DNA of 64,000 bases, from NCBI RefSeq assembly GCF_001540865.1, contig NC_033628.1:12561517-12625516 (forward strand). The letters run 5' to 3'. Each line of letters starts with the position of its first letter. Position 1 is the stretch's first letter. A program made the position numbers and the translations under genes. Positions 53,401 through 63,630 of the stretch are shown here, piece after piece. Source of the DNA: Ananas comosus (Eukaryota > Streptophyta > Magnoliopsida > Poales > Bromeliaceae). The notes under the pieces are model-generated. The model searched no databases, was not told the DNA's origin, and saw nothing but the letters and a program-made list of their open reading frames with translations.

Positions 53401-53724
53401 ACAAAGATTACAAAAGAAGACGTCCTCAATCCTCGCATCAAAAATGCTATCGAACCATTGAAATCGACAACAACATCACATTCTTGCATCCTACTATCGA
53501 TTACACATGAAGCAAGGTAATATGATAAAGATAGACACTCCGATTGCAACCTAACGAAATTCCTATCACTCGGAAACAAATCAGTAATCGAAAGCGAGGA
53601 GGAGGAGGAATCGACGAAGGGCATTACCTTTCCACACGCTGATCTTGAGAGCGTCCTTATTGAGGCCTCGGACGTAGTTGCCGAGGTACTTTTGGAGCAA
53701 GAACGCGACCTGATCCTCCAACAT
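32437..53724 (-). CDS. VPS13: VPS13-type intermembrane lipid transfer protein (41 exons recognised, probably incomplete)
   Basis: Exons: 53724-53628, 52509-52406, 52257-52123, 52023-51973, 51766-51672, 51602-51485, 51217-51116, 51027-50827, 50748-50588, 50474-50304, 49685-49593, 49479-49161, 49056-48952, 48865-48770, 48692-48625, 48129-48009, 47929-47729, 47650-47447, 46046-45937, 44905-44809, 44707-44609, 44231-43962, 43097-42579, 42051-41275, 41175-41102, 41010-40689, 40604-40506, 40437-40282, 39448-39267, 39187-38687, 38196-38019, 37909-37773, 36924-36798, 36480-36259, 36175-35816, 35299-35141, 35039-34758, 34050-33847, 33737-33685, 33370-33262, 32790-32437. They join in frame to 2610 aa. 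VPS13 proteins are long grooved bridges that move lipids between membranes at contact sites. Domains: chorein N-terminus (MLEDQVAFLLQKYLGNYV, 1-~130), extended VPS13 region to ~810, PH domain ~815-915, SHR-BD/adaptor part ~1010 onward, VPS13 C-terminal block (TKPVESARQHGLLGFAHGLG, ~2120-2200) and a plant VPS62/DUF946-like end (~2430-2610). Plant relatives of this type have about 4000 residues; the missing parts fall at N-containing introns (43498, 44431). Confidence 0.92.
34234..34609. mobile_element. Mutator-like MITE in a VPS13 intron
   Basis: A 376-bp foldback element starting ggctaaat and ending atttagcc, with long imperfect inverted arms (gtcaaaactcgatttttcac and its inverted partner near 34578). 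It is flanked by a perfect 9-bp direct repeat, ttataaaaa (34225-34233 and 34610-34618), typical of Mutator-like elements. Within the intron between VPS13 exons 37 and 38. Confidence 0.85.
36421..36674. repeat. 130-bp tandem duplication covering a VPS13 splice acceptor
   Basis: Copy 1 (36421-36550) includes the first ~60 bp of VPS13 exon 34, its acceptor and adjoining intron; copy 2 (36551-36674) repeats this with a few changes (for example gagcatttct for gagcttttct). The second copy has an intact-looking acceptor at 36610, but reading from it meets a stop in the duplicated intron part. Confidence 0.95.
37017..37336. mobile_element. hAT-like MITE in a VPS13 intron
   Basis: A 320-bp element with ends caaggattttaagtgc and (inverted) caattatttaagtgcg, flanked by a perfect 8-bp direct repeat, tatgcaag (37009-37016 and 37337-37344), the hAT signature. 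Inner arms contain gtgccgtggcacgg and cggcacggtagatacgg. Located between VPS13 exons 32 and 33. Confidence 0.82.
38211..38408. repeat. 98-bp tandem duplication in a VPS13 intron
   Basis: Two adjacent copies of about 98-99 bp beginning aaaagttcaatgtaacagaa, differing at only a few bases. Located just upstream (in transcription terms) of exon 31. Confidence 0.95.
39820..40206. mobile_element. Harbinger-like MITE in a VPS13 intron
   Basis: A 387-bp element with inverted ends gggtatgtttggttcacaat and (right, inverted) gggcatgtttggtttagact. Flanks are GTA and TTA, close to the 3-bp target duplication of Harbinger/Tourist elements. Located between exons 28 and 29. Confidence 0.7.
42270..42490. repeat. 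Perfect 35-bp inverted repeat in a VPS13 intron
   Basis: 42270-42304 and 42456-42490 are exact reverse complements (left begins attattcttataaacttgtt), separated by about 150 bp. A 19-bp direct repeat, ataaagtaatgccctagat, lies between them (near 42350 and 42423). Confidence 0.95.
43498..43498. other. Ambiguous base, probable collapsed gap
   Basis: Single n inside the VPS13 intron between exons 22 and 23. Across this junction the protein lacks a C2-like segment that I recall from plant VPS13 relatives. Confidence 0.5.
44331..44431. other. Ambiguous base and inverted copy of exon sequence in VPS13 intron
   Basis: A single n lies at 44431. Just before it a 14-bp inverted repeat (taacagactatcac, 44331-44344; partner at 44378-44391) and a 22-bp inverted copy of exon 22 (44389-44410 against 44176-44197) are present. 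This is the intron after the PH domain, where a large conserved middle part of VPS13 would be expected. Confidence 0.7.
46251..46314. repeat. 32-bp perfect tandem duplication
   Basis: The unit beginning cctcaaagaacgaatcataa occurs twice in direct succession, in the VPS13 intron between exons 18 and 19. Confidence 0.95.
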
Positions 53725-53931
53725 CGTCGCCTCCTCCTCCTCCTCCTCCTCCTCTTTTCCCCTGCGATCGCCGTCGACGGATCGAGATAGGAGCGAAAAG
53801 GGAGTGGAAAAAGACGACGACGACGACGAAGAAGAAGAAGAAGAAGCAGCTTCAAGAACCCATGGAGAGAGGGGGGGAGGCGGTGGGGTTTCTTCGTCTT
53901 CGTCGCTGAAGAGGTCGCTCACACATAGTCA

Positions 53932-53939
53932 CCTATATA
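53932..53939 (-). promoter_or_regulatory. TATA box of VPS13 gene (candidate)
   Basis: Minus-strand TATATAG lies about 210 bp upstream of the VPS13 ATG at 53722-53724. The in-frame upstream reading (Ser- and Glu-rich) has no ATG at its start (GTG at 53920-53922), which supports starting at MLEDQ, the family's normal N-terminus. Confidence 0.5.
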
Positions 53940-53949
53940 GTGAGAGGGA

Positions 53950-55107
53950 GAGACCAAGAAGAAGAGAGCGAGGGGACGAAGGCGTAGTTACTCGAAGGAG
54001 AGGATTCGAAATGCCCCAAGGGCCCTCCCGTTTGCTTTTATATTACCAAACATGCCATTGTCGGTGTGGTTGTGTTCCCGAATGTTCGAGGGGGTAATCT
54101 TGTCATTAAGGCCAACGAACGGGGCATAAAGTATTTGCGGGCTCATTTGATCCGCGACGCTCCGCTTTATCCCCACGCACGCAAACTTCTGGGTCGGCGT
54201 ACGACTTAACGTGAAGTGCCAGGTGGCGCGACGACCGTTGCCCTCGGCTGCTACGTACCGTCATAGTTCTCTGGCCACGAGAAACAAACACCGGTTGGAC
54301 CCTATCCACCACCTCATCATGGACCGCAAATAATTTGTTGCTTTAAATTTCCAGTCTCTCTAAAAATATCGGAAAGGCACAGTGAACTTAAATACCGATG
54401 ATTCAAATAAAGATGGTCCATGAATAACGTGGTGGACAAAGCCCAGGGAACATTGTACAACCAATTTACCGAAGAGGATGTGGGTCGCACAAAATGTGGG
54501 CCCCACATGTTGGCCCACTGAAAATTTCACTTGTGGGCCCCAAAAAAAAAAGAAGAAATACCCTGTTACATTAGTACGTTGCCCCAGAAATAAAATAATA
54601 TTTGGAAGATTCATGTTTTGCTATGCTAGCTTAGCTGTTGCTCTCGTTAATAATTTTTTTTTCCCATCGCTTTTTGACTCCGTTATTTTGTAAGAAACTA
54701 CGTGGCTGAATTGGTGATATAAAACTTAAATTTTTCTTTCTCCGCCATTATTATACTTATCAGATCCTTGTAGCATCATTGGTTGATCTCACCGCTGCAC
54801 ATCTATCGTTGGTATTTGGACATTTGTACAATTTAGTTTAGAACATTAAGACGAAACAGCAAAAATTGTTAAGAGAACTAAGACTAGCTTTGTGCAGGAA
54901 ATGGGATATAGATTTGGTAGGAAAAAGTTTAAATTGCTTATTCCTAACCAAATCTGCTTTGTTTATTGATTTATTTGTTGAATACTAGTGTAGGCAATAA
55001 TAATACAATATTGTGTGATATGGGCATAGAGAGATCATTTCCCAACTTAGGGAGTGTTCATGGGCTACATGAACCCAAAACCAGGCCTACTATGAATCGA
55101 CACGAGC
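53950..55107. other. Spacer upstream of VPS13
   Basis: No gene is supported. The part next to 53940 should hold the VPS13 promoter. Open frames here (for example 54360-54614) have no recognisable domain. Confidence 0.5.
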
Positions 55108-55116
55108 GGTTTTCAT

Positions 55117-55667
55117 GGCTTTTTTTGCAAATAGGCCCCTGACAAATTTTATTTGCAAAACTAGCTCCGTCCAAAAATTATTTGCAAAAATGGCCCTGCC
55201 CCTGCCACGCCAGCGCCACGTCAGCGCCACACGGGCAGGACGGGCCCAGATGTTTAAGTTGAACACGGCGAATCATTCACCGTATTCAATACAGAATTTT
55301 TGTATTGGACACGGTGAATGGTTCACCGTGTCCAATACAAATACCCCAACAATGGCTAAGTTGGAGATATTTGTATTAGACACGGTGAACCATTCACCGT
55401 GTCCAATACAAATACGGTGAATGGTTCACCGTGTCCAATACAAATATTTCGATCTTAGCTATTTTGATTGGACACCAATACAAAAATTTTATATTGAACA
55501 CGGTGAATGGTTCACCGTGTTCAACTTAACCATCTGGCCCAGCCCCGCCCGCGTGGCGCTGACGTGGCGCTTGCGTGGCGGGGTCAGGGCCATTTTTGCA
55601 AGTAAATTTTTGACAGGGCCAAATTTAAAAATTTTTTTTGTAAGGGGGCTATTTGCAAAAAAAACCC
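55117..55667. mobile_element. Foldback element with hairpin modules (type E), copy 2
   Basis: About 551 bp with the same outer arms (ctttttttgcaaataggccc left; gggggctatttgcaaaaaaa right), GC-rich inner arms and a core of at least four CACGGTGAAT..ATTCACCGTG palindromes (about 55262, 55308, 55380, 55500). The candidate 9-bp flanks, ggttttcat and ggttaaaag, match poorly, so the target duplication has decayed or the borders are off by a few bases. The ORFs at 55115-55813 are by-products. Confidence 0.8.
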
Positions 55668-56652
55668 GGTTAAAAGTTAAACCTCAAGTCCAAGGCAAAT
55701 CCAAGCGAAAAAAAGGCCATTTAGAGAGTCCAATAAATTGGGCCAAAGAGTTGTGTTATCAAAACTGGGCCTTGTTGGCCCGTGTTTGGACAACTCTACA
55801 GCTGTTTACGTAGAGCCCACAGAGGCCGAATACCCACAATGGGCCTAATGGAATGCGTTACATGTGATTTTTATTTCAAGCTCCTATTAATTTTAGAAAA
55901 ATGTTATCTATACTTCTCACACCTATAATTCTAGGGTCTAAAATCTTTTGGATTTGCAGTATTAAAAAAAAAATGATTAGACAAATGAGTAAACATTGGC
56001 CTTTTAAATGTTATGGTGTGAGATTTATATCTCCATTATAAGTGTACGTGTAGTATTGTTCTTAATTGTTAAGAGAAATTCCCAACTTTGAAGCACAATT
56101 CTCTGTATTTCAAAAGTTTAGGTGGCCATCTATAATTATACAAAGCTCTAAAGAAATTGGCAATTTTTTTTTCCCCAAATATTCACTTCCTTTGGTAAGA
56201 AGCTTCTCTCCATTATTGTACTCTGGAAACAGCATTAGACGATAATTAACAAACCAAAGTACAAAACCAACATAAGATAACAAAGTTAGTAATAAATGAG
56301 AGGAAGTGCTCTATTATCCTTCATCCCTTTACAAAATGGCCAATTGCTTTAGCCTCGAAACATTACTAATTTGTCGTCAAGATCACAGATTTGAGATTGC
56401 GCGCACCACGAAAAATTTCATAAAATGGTCATCCAGTAAATTTTCGTCTAACGAATTATTTCTTAGGAAGAAAAAGAGCTGATGTATTGAATATGATCAT
56501 TGGTCAGATAGCAAACTTGATTAGATTCAGTAAATTCAGTGTTGCTTCGTTTGCGTCCTTGTTCCGCCTCTCTCTTTGTAATCTTGTTACGACTCTTTTG
56601 ATGAACTCCGACGATACGGTAGAAACATATATAGCAAGTGTTATATTAAAAG
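55668..56652. other. Spacer downstream of FLZ gene
   Basis: No gene is supported. At about 55890-56065 a loosely palindromic stretch (cttctcacacctataattct against tatggtgtgagatttatatc) may be an old MITE. The right end should contain the FLZ 3' UTR. Confidence 0.45.
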
Positions 56653-57401
56653 CTACCACGCGCTAACTGGTATTCTTTGAGAGCTCTGCTCCTGCTGCTG
56701 CTGCTGCTGCTGCTCCGGTTTTCCGGAAGTAGCCCTCACGGAACACTTGGAGTTCTTTTCTTTAGTTTCATCTCTTTCGATCTGAACTTGCCTACACTCC
56801 ACGCTACAGAAGGGCATATCACCTCTGTTCCCCAGAAAAAAGAAAAAAAAAAAAAACACATCCAAATTAATAATAAAAATATAAATATATAGACAGAAAA
56901 TTTAAAATTTATTAAGAAGGCTGCTTTGAAAAATCTTAGACCTGAACAAAGAAGGGCAAAAAACATGAAACCCACATGAATTGTGGGCTTTGAAATAACT
57001 ATCTAATTTTAATTTTATTATCTAATTTTTAAATTCGTCTAATTTTATCCATCTCTGTATATATAAAACAAACAACGCATTTAAATTCTCTAAGGAAAGT
57101 GCTAAGCAAAAGATTATGTCACAAAATTAAAGTCTTGTATGATTAATCCGAAACAAGTCGTACGTATTTCTGATAATTTTTTTATAAGCATAACAGTACC
57201 CTTCTCGATTTACTGAAGAGCAATATTATCTGTACATTAAAAAATAAGCTTAAATTTCGTAGCCTTTTTATTTAGGATTCATTTTTTCACACTAGTCTTA
57301 TTACATCTCATATTTTGTAATACTAAAAATCTTTCATGGAAACTATACCGAAGAGTAAACATTAGCACATATGTGGGGGATTGGTGCACAAACCAAACAT
57401 T

Positions 57402-57446
<45 letters not shown>

Positions 57447-57980
57447 GGCTGGTATGCTTATGAAAGCACGGAGCCCTCCGTGCTTCTAAGTTGTTTTCGA
57501 TGTTCGGACTTTCGAATCGACGATTGGCTCCGTTAGAGTTGATCTAGAGTATTTGAAGTACCTAGAAAATAAATTTTGCGGTTTTTCGATATCATTTACC
57601 TAGTGATTGAAGGGGCTCAAAATCAATAATTTTAACGGCCGTGGTGAGCCGGTTGCAAGTTTAACGGTGTAGAAATATCCAAATCATATGAAATTTTGAT
57701 AGAAAATTCTTTATACTATATAAAACAAGATCAATAACTTTGATCTAAAATTTTATTGTCATATCATCATATTTTGTAAAATTTTTATTTTCAGTCGTTG
57801 ATTTTGAGCCGCTTCGATCACTAAGCAAATGATATCGAAAAATCGCAAAATTTATTTTCTAGATACTTCAAATACTCTACATCAAGTCTAACGGAGCCGA
57901 TCGTCGATTCGAAAGTCCGAACATCGAAAACAAAGTGAAAGCACGAAGCCCTCGGTGCTTGCATAAGCATCATAGCCGCA

Positions 57981-58028
<48 letters not shown>

Positions 58029-58355
58029 GGAGTATTGGTGCACAAACCTGTACATGAAGATGTCGCGGTTTCCGGCGAGGGGCTTCTTGCAGAGAAAACA
58101 TGCGTCCAGGAAGTGGTGGGCGCCGTCGCCGTAGGCATGGCTGTTGTCGTAGGGATTGTAAAAGAATCGGGACTCGTACCTCCGCATGCCGGAGCCGACG
58201 ACCGCCCTTCTACGGTGGTTTCGGGTGCAAAGTCGGTGCGTCTTAACGGTGCATTCGCAAAACCCGGCCTCGAGACCGGAATGATCAAGAGAAGTACCGC
58301 AGGAGGAGGAGAAGGAGGAGTAGGAGGAGAAGGAAAAGGAAGAAGAAGACTCCAT
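56653..58355 (-). CDS. FCS-like zinc finger (FLZ) protein
   Basis: Two exons, 58355-58048 and 56824-56653, join in phase to 159 aa. FLZ proteins (formerly DUF581) are plant adaptors that bind SnRK1 kinase subunits and act in energy and stress signalling. The FLZ domain spans the intron: HFLDACFLCKKPLAGNRDIFMYR in exon 1 and GDMPFCSVECRQVQIERDE in exon 2, giving the Cys-x2-Cys and Phe-Cys-x3-Cys-Arg pairs; all four cysteines are present. The N-terminus is Ser/Phe-rich low complexity and the C-terminus has a seven-Gln run encoded by a CAG microsatellite (56693-56716). Splicing at AG|GTTTGT and CAG|AGGTG restores the Arg codon. The 1.2-kb intron contains a type A foldback element. Confidence 0.93.
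57375..58048. repeat. Short duplication of the FLZ donor-site region around an inserted element
   Basis: The phrase attggtgcacaaacc, which includes the FLZ 5' splice site on the minus strand, occurs at 57375-57394 (with ggggg before it) and at 58027-58048. The two copies enclose (TA)n, the type A element and (TA)n. Confidence 0.85.
57443..57986. mobile_element. TA-flanked foldback element, type A, copy 4, in FLZ intron
   Basis: About 545 bp between (TA)n runs at 57405-57443 and 57984-58026. Left end ggtatgcttatgaaagcacg and right end gtgcttgcataagcatcat are inverted. The interior matches the type A pair at 6506-7521 closely (for example gttgatctagagtatttgaa). Confidence 0.85.
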
Positions 58356-58496
58356 GGAAACTAATTAAAGAGAGTTTTCTCTTTTGTTGCTCTTTTGGTT
58401 TGTGATGTTGTGATGTGTATTTGGAGAGAGAGAGAAAGAGTGAGTGTGTGTGGGTGTTTTGCTTGCGGAGGAAATGGACTGGGAAACGAAAGGTGG

Positions 58497-58504
58497 ATTT
58501 ATAA
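58497..58504 (-). promoter_or_regulatory. TATA box of FLZ gene (candidate)
   Basis: Minus-strand TATAAAT lies about 142 bp upstream of the FLZ ATG, with a CT/GA-rich 5' UTR stretch between (58423-58440). Confidence 0.5.
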
Positions 58505-59157
58505 AGAGAAAGAGATTAGAATGGAGAAACTATTGCCTGCACCGGGAAGAATTCTACACCATCACACTTGCACCACGTCATCAAATAACAAGTCAATAAT
58601 AGTCCTACTTTTCAAACAAAAGTACAATAAAAATATTTTTTTTACAATCATGATGGAGCATATACTCTTAAAAGGAGACATTTGATTGATTTATTACGCC
58701 ACGTCATCAATATACCCGTTGCATTTTAGAATTTTTCCTACACCAGATGCCTACATGCATATTTTGTGCCATACTTGATATCTAATAAAAAATATAGTGG
58801 CAATTGTTTATATACTTCTGAAAATTTTTCGATATTTTGATTTATCTCTCTTAAAAGACTAATACTAATTTTTTTCTTTTTTACGTTACAAATTATTTCC
58901 AATATACTTCTAGAGTTAAATTCTATTAGTGAATTATTAACAACAGCTTGTTATCTCTATAAAATTATTATTTTATTCTTTCAAATATATCTTTTCATCA
59001 TCATCAATTTTTCTTATTTGCCCTTAGGTTGGGGGCAAAAAATATATTTTGATTTTTTGTCTTTTCAAATATACTATCTGTCATCACCAATTTTTCTTAT
59101 TTGCCTTTAAGAACAAAAAAGGTATATTAATTTTTTTTAACTTTGCTCGACATTTAA
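58505..59157. other. Spacer with type G repeat copy
   Basis: No gene is supported. About 58796-59130 matches the type G repeat at 23060-23460 with moderate divergence. Confidence 0.5.
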
Positions 59158-59480
59158 GGCTTAGTTTGGTATTCAGGTCGGTTACGATATATTTTCTGCG
59201 TTTCCACCGAAAAACACAGAAGCATATCCCTATATATTTTTTCCTCAACTTCATTTTATCTAATAGTGTTTGATAGACCTCAATATTAAACTAAGCCTAA
59301 CGCTATTAGATAAAATAGATTTAAGGCTTAGTTTGGTATTGAGGTCGGTTACGATATATTTTCTGCGTTTCCACCGAAGAACGCAGAAGCATATCCCTAT
59401 ATGCTTTTCCCTCAACTCAATTTTATCTAATAGTGTTAGATAGACCTCAATACCAAACTAAGCCTAACGCTATTAGATAA
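59158..59480. mobile_element. Tandem pair of ~143-bp MITEs
   Basis: Two direct copies, about 59158-59300 and 59324-59465. Each has near-perfect inverted ends: ggcttagtttggtattgagg and cctcaataccaaactaagcc. The stretch taacgctattagataaa follows each copy and is also inverted within the element. Superfamily not determined. Confidence 0.75.
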
Positions 59481-59945
59481 AGTTAGACCTGGCAATCTCG
59501 ACCCATACCTGCAGGTGCCCGCGGGTTACCCGCAAATTTGCGGGTATGAGTACTAGCGTTTCAAACCCAAAAAATTACGGGTAAGACGGGTGGGTACCCA
59601 TTAAGCTGTGGATATTTTGGATAACCCGCGGGTACCCGCACATATATTTTTTAATTAAAAAATATATTTTCTTAATTAAAATACATATATTTGTTTTTAT
59701 CCATTCTAAAAATTATAATCCTAATTTCTTATCGCGTCTTTTATATTACAAAATTTTTTTGTTTTAAGATTTTAAATATTTTTATTGTATGTTATGATAT
59801 TTTAAATAATGAATTATGTTATATTTTTAAAACTTATATGTATGTATTTGTATTTAAAAAATATAAGAGAAAAAAAGAAAAAAAATTGCGGGTAACCCGC
59901 ATTCCCACCTGCCCACCCGCGGGCAAATATGGGTAAAGATGTTGG
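59481..59945. mobile_element. Foldback element with GGGTACCCG-type arms
   Basis: Left arm (tgcccgcgggttacccgcaa) and right arm (gcgggtaacccgcattccca) are inverted, with a middle block gataacccgcgggtacccgc. The core is AT-rich. Similar arms are widespread in plant hAT-type MITEs; no target duplication was verified. Confidence 0.6.
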
Positions 59946-60033
59946 CTATCCAAAAATTTGTGGCAATTATCCCAAAAATATATTATTTACTTCATCATGA
60001 AAATGGATATTTAAAATTTATAAGTTTTAGCAT

Positions 60034-60200
60034 GGTTTTTTTTTGAAAGAGAGATAAATAGCATGCTACCCCCTCCGTTTATTTCTTTTTATAAATAAAT
60101 TTAGCTGGAAATGTGAATCAACTAGAATTCGAATTTGAAAACCTCGGGTACCAACCACCAACTCCTTACCACTTGCGACAGGGATAGTCGGTATAATTAG
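60034..60200 (-). mobile_element. tRNA-like SINE copy
   Basis: On the minus strand: a tRNA-like head (gcaagtggtaaggagttggt), a B-box-like part near aaattcgaattc, then a tail ending tctctctttc and an A-run (60030-60043 as T's on plus). Best preserved of the three copies in the window. Confidence 0.6.
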
Positions 60201-60452
60201 TTTTAGCATGTTTACAATTGTTTATGTTTTTACTTGTGAGAACGGTTTTATGTAAAATGACAAACAAAGAAATAATAAATTGGTTTAAATTATAGGATTT
60301 AAATTTCGGACCTTAAATTTTTAAACTGAACGACTTCTAATCGATATATAAAATCATTAGATAGTATGGGACTGGAGAGCTATTCCATCTAATGTCTTCA
60401 TTTACAAGAGAATATGGAAATAATCAAATAAACATATACATTATGTACAGAG

Positions 60453-60997
60453 TTGAGCTAGAATACTATCGATAGCAAATTGGCACTTTTGTCATCCATT
60501 TATTTTCGATGATAGAGCCTCCAAATCGACGATCGGCACCGTTGAACATGATTTATACCACTTGAATTGTTTAGAAATCAAATTTCAAATCTTTTCGACA
60601 TCATTTGCCTAATGATCAAAGGGTTTCAAATTTTGTAATTTTAATGGTCGATATGAGGCGTTTCTCGTTTAACGGCGTAAAGATATCCAAATCAATTAAA
60701 TTTTTGTTAGAAAATTTTTTAGACTATTTAAAATAAGATCTATACTCTTGATCTTGATTACAAGACTCCTATCATCATTTTTTAAAGAATATTCATTTTC
60801 AGCCGTACATTTTTGTGTCCACTCGATGGATAAGAGAACAATATCAAAAATGTGTGAAATTTGATTTCTAAATACTTCAAATGGTATAGATCATGTTCAA
60901 CGGTGCCGATCATCAATTTGGAGGCTCCATTATCGAAAACAAATAGGTGACAAAAATACCGATTTGCTATCGATAGTATTCTAGCTCAACTCGTTAT
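60453..60997. mobile_element. Foldback element, type C, intact copy
   Basis: 545 bp with 31-bp near-perfect inverted ends (left gagttgagctagaatactat; right atagtattctagctcaactc). Inner arms are also inverted (acgatcggcaccgttgaaca and its partner near 60897). The interior shares blocks with type A (tttgcctaatgatcaaaggg; tagaaaat...), so the two types are related. Flanks are TA-containing but lack a long TA run. Confidence 0.85.
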
Positions 60998-61307
60998 GTA
61001 CATGTACATCCATAAAGCGGTATATTTCTTTTGAATATTTTGGATTAAAAAATTGTATAATCATACTAGTTAGTGCGTGAAAAGAGGCTCTTAAATGGAT
61101 TGGATGTAAAACCGAGTCACTTACGTAATGTATGTTTCTCTTCTATTTTTCCAAAGGAAAGTGATGGTGGGGTAGAGAGATGGGGATGGTTTTGGGTGCC
61201 CATATGACATTACCACGGCACTTTAATTTCCGGGATTCGCTCCATGAGCCCATTGGTTTCACCGAAGCTTTTCCATGGCAAGGAACTTGTGGTCCTACGT
61301 GTCATTG

Positions 61308-61342
<35 letters not shown>

Positions 61343-61512
61343 TGTAGGCTAACTAATGTATTAAATAACAAACGAGATTCCCGTTTTGGTGGTTTATTAC
61401 ATAATCACAATAATTAATTAACACCACTAAGAACCTATGCTAACTTATAGGTCTTATTTATTGTCCAATTATTTAGTTGAAAATCAGCTAATTTAAGGCC
61501 TAATTATACTTA
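60998..61512. other. Spacer with (ATT)n repeat
   Basis: No gene is supported. An (ATT)n microsatellite lies at 61309-61341. Confidence 0.6.
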
Positions 61513-62211
61513 GGGCGCGTTTGGTTCGAGTTATGTAAATTACAGAGTATCTCGATATATCCAGATATTTTGAATTTCGGCGTGAAATTACTACTGATGC
61601 TTCATTAGTGCGTTTGGTTTAATGCAATAATATAATACTGGATTGCAGTATTTATAGCATTATTACGTTTAGTTCAATCTATAAAATTTAATAATCCTAA
61701 CATAAAAATATAGTTTTTAACAAAATTGCTCTTGTTGTAGTCATTTGAATATTATTTTTTACTAAAATATAATTTGCACTAATAAATTAATTATATTAAT
61801 AAGTAATAAAATAAAAAGATCAAACATAAAAAAAATTAACGTTGCAAAAAATTTATTTCAACCCATAAAATAATAAATAAAAAAATATCATTATACATAA
61901 TGAAGAAGTGATTAAAAATGTATGCGGAAATGGCAAATGGAGGGAAGGAGATTGTGATGTGGGAGGGCAACGCAATAGAAGATGATAGGTGTTCGTGAGA
62001 GAGAGATAAAAATAATGTTGTTAATTGGGTTTGGGGTTGTTGGAGGGTAAAATTATTATTTTACATAATATGTAGTATTACCGGTTTTCAGAAATGCAAG
62101 ATACACGATCCCCCTCCCGTTAATATTTTCGGTATAATTGTGCTTGATTTGTAATACTACATTAACAACTAAATTACATAGCGAATAAACCAAACACAGT
62201 AATACGCACCC
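61513..62211. mobile_element. Harbinger/Tourist-like MITE
   Basis: 699 bp, starting gggcgcgtttggttcg and ending caaacacagtaatacgcacc(c), flanked by the 3-bp repeat TTA (61510-61512 and 62212-62214) typical of Harbinger elements. Non-coding, AT-rich interior. Confidence 0.7.
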
Positions 62212-62329
62212 TTAAGTAGATGTCAAATATGACACAAAGCCAGCAAAGAGTTTAAAAAGTAATTAACCACAGTCACAAAAACAAGAAACGTACTGCAACT
62301 CAACTCTATAATATTTAACATAACATATT

Positions 62330-63621
62330 GGGAAAATTTCTTCACTGCCCTTCTAAAACTATCTAATTTTATAAATCTCCATCTAAAAATTGAAATATCA
62401 TGTATACCCTCCTAAATTTAAAAAACTTTCAAAAATAACCCTACCATTAAGTGCCCATCCAAATTGAAGTTAATAATATTTAAATTCCAACTTTACCCCT
62501 CTTATATTTAATGGTCAATTACTTACTTTATTTCATAAATACCCCTGTTATATTTGAAATTTAACTAAACTCTATCTAGATTAAAGATTTAGTAAAATTT
62601 GATTGATTTAGTTTAGAAAAATTATTCATTTCAATTAGAAATAAATATTTCTATTCCAAATAAATTGTAGTTAAATTAAATTTTATTTTGCTTCATTGTT
62701 AAAATGAGAAGATAATTCATTTTAGTTATATTTTCTTTTACTATAACAATTGTGAAATAATAAAAAATTTTAATTTGACTACTTAAAGTAGAGAAAGTTT
62801 GTGGTTGTGAATACACATTATAACTGAGAGCAATACATTAGTATAAAATTCGACCCCAGATAAAAAATTAGTTTTATTATGAAAAGACTTACTAAATTTT
62901 TATAATCAATGGACATTATATGAACCAATAATAGTTTGAAATAACAAATTGAAAACATGAAATTTTAATTAATAAAAATTTCACAAAGTAAGATAATCAT
63001 TCCATCAAATTTTAATACCTTTACCTAATTTTCATTTGAAAATAGCAAAATTCATTCAATAGCTAATTAACTCATTAATTGAATTTCTATATTTAATTGA
63101 TTAAAATATTTGAAATCAAAATAAACAGAATTTGAATGGATAAAAATTTAAAAAAAGAAATGGGTTAGCATACATTTATGTACCCCTCACCAATTTTCAA
63201 TATTTAGGGATAAAATAGACAATTTTATTCTTAACCTTCATTATACTATAATGTAACTAAGATTAAAACGATCCCAACTAATGATAGTATATTTTGGAGT
63301 TTTTTTTAAAACAAATTAAATATTCATAGGGTTAATTTTGATATTTCAAATTGTTAGGAGCATTTATTATAATCTTGATCTTGTCAAGGGTATGAATGAA
63401 ATTGTCCCTCTAAAGAAATAGTGAACAAAGGGTAAAATGGTAATTTTATATTTTAAAGTAAAGTAAAAAAAAATATTGAGTTAACGGAGTTAGCAAAATA
63501 GTAACGATAAGGGCATTTATGAAGGAAATATTGTATTTAGAGGGTATTTGTAAAATTTTAAAAATTTGAAGGGTATTTATGATATTTCATAGTTTTGTCA
63601 GGGTGCAGATGAAATTAACCC
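62330..63621. mobile_element. Large non-autonomous Mutator-like element
   Basis: 1292 bp, starting gggaaaatttcttcactgcc and ending (inverted) in gggttaatttcatctgcacc. The 9-bp flanks, taacatatt (62321-62329) and ttacatatt (63622-63630), differ at one base. Interior is AT-rich without a transposase. Confidence 0.65.
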
Positions 63622-63630
63622 TTACATATT

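Noticed and set aside
53725..53922. N-terminal extension of VPS13 (Ser/Glu-rich)
   Set aside because: The upstream frame has no ATG at its start, and family proteins begin at MLEDQ.
55115..55813. Two adjacent ORFs with repeated HGEWFTV / VNHSP phrases
   Set aside because: They arise from translating the palindromic modules of the type E foldback element, not from a gene.
58035..58364. Plus-strand ORF over FLZ exon 1
   Set aside because: Antisense shadow; the minus strand encodes the FLZ zinc finger with matching splice sites.
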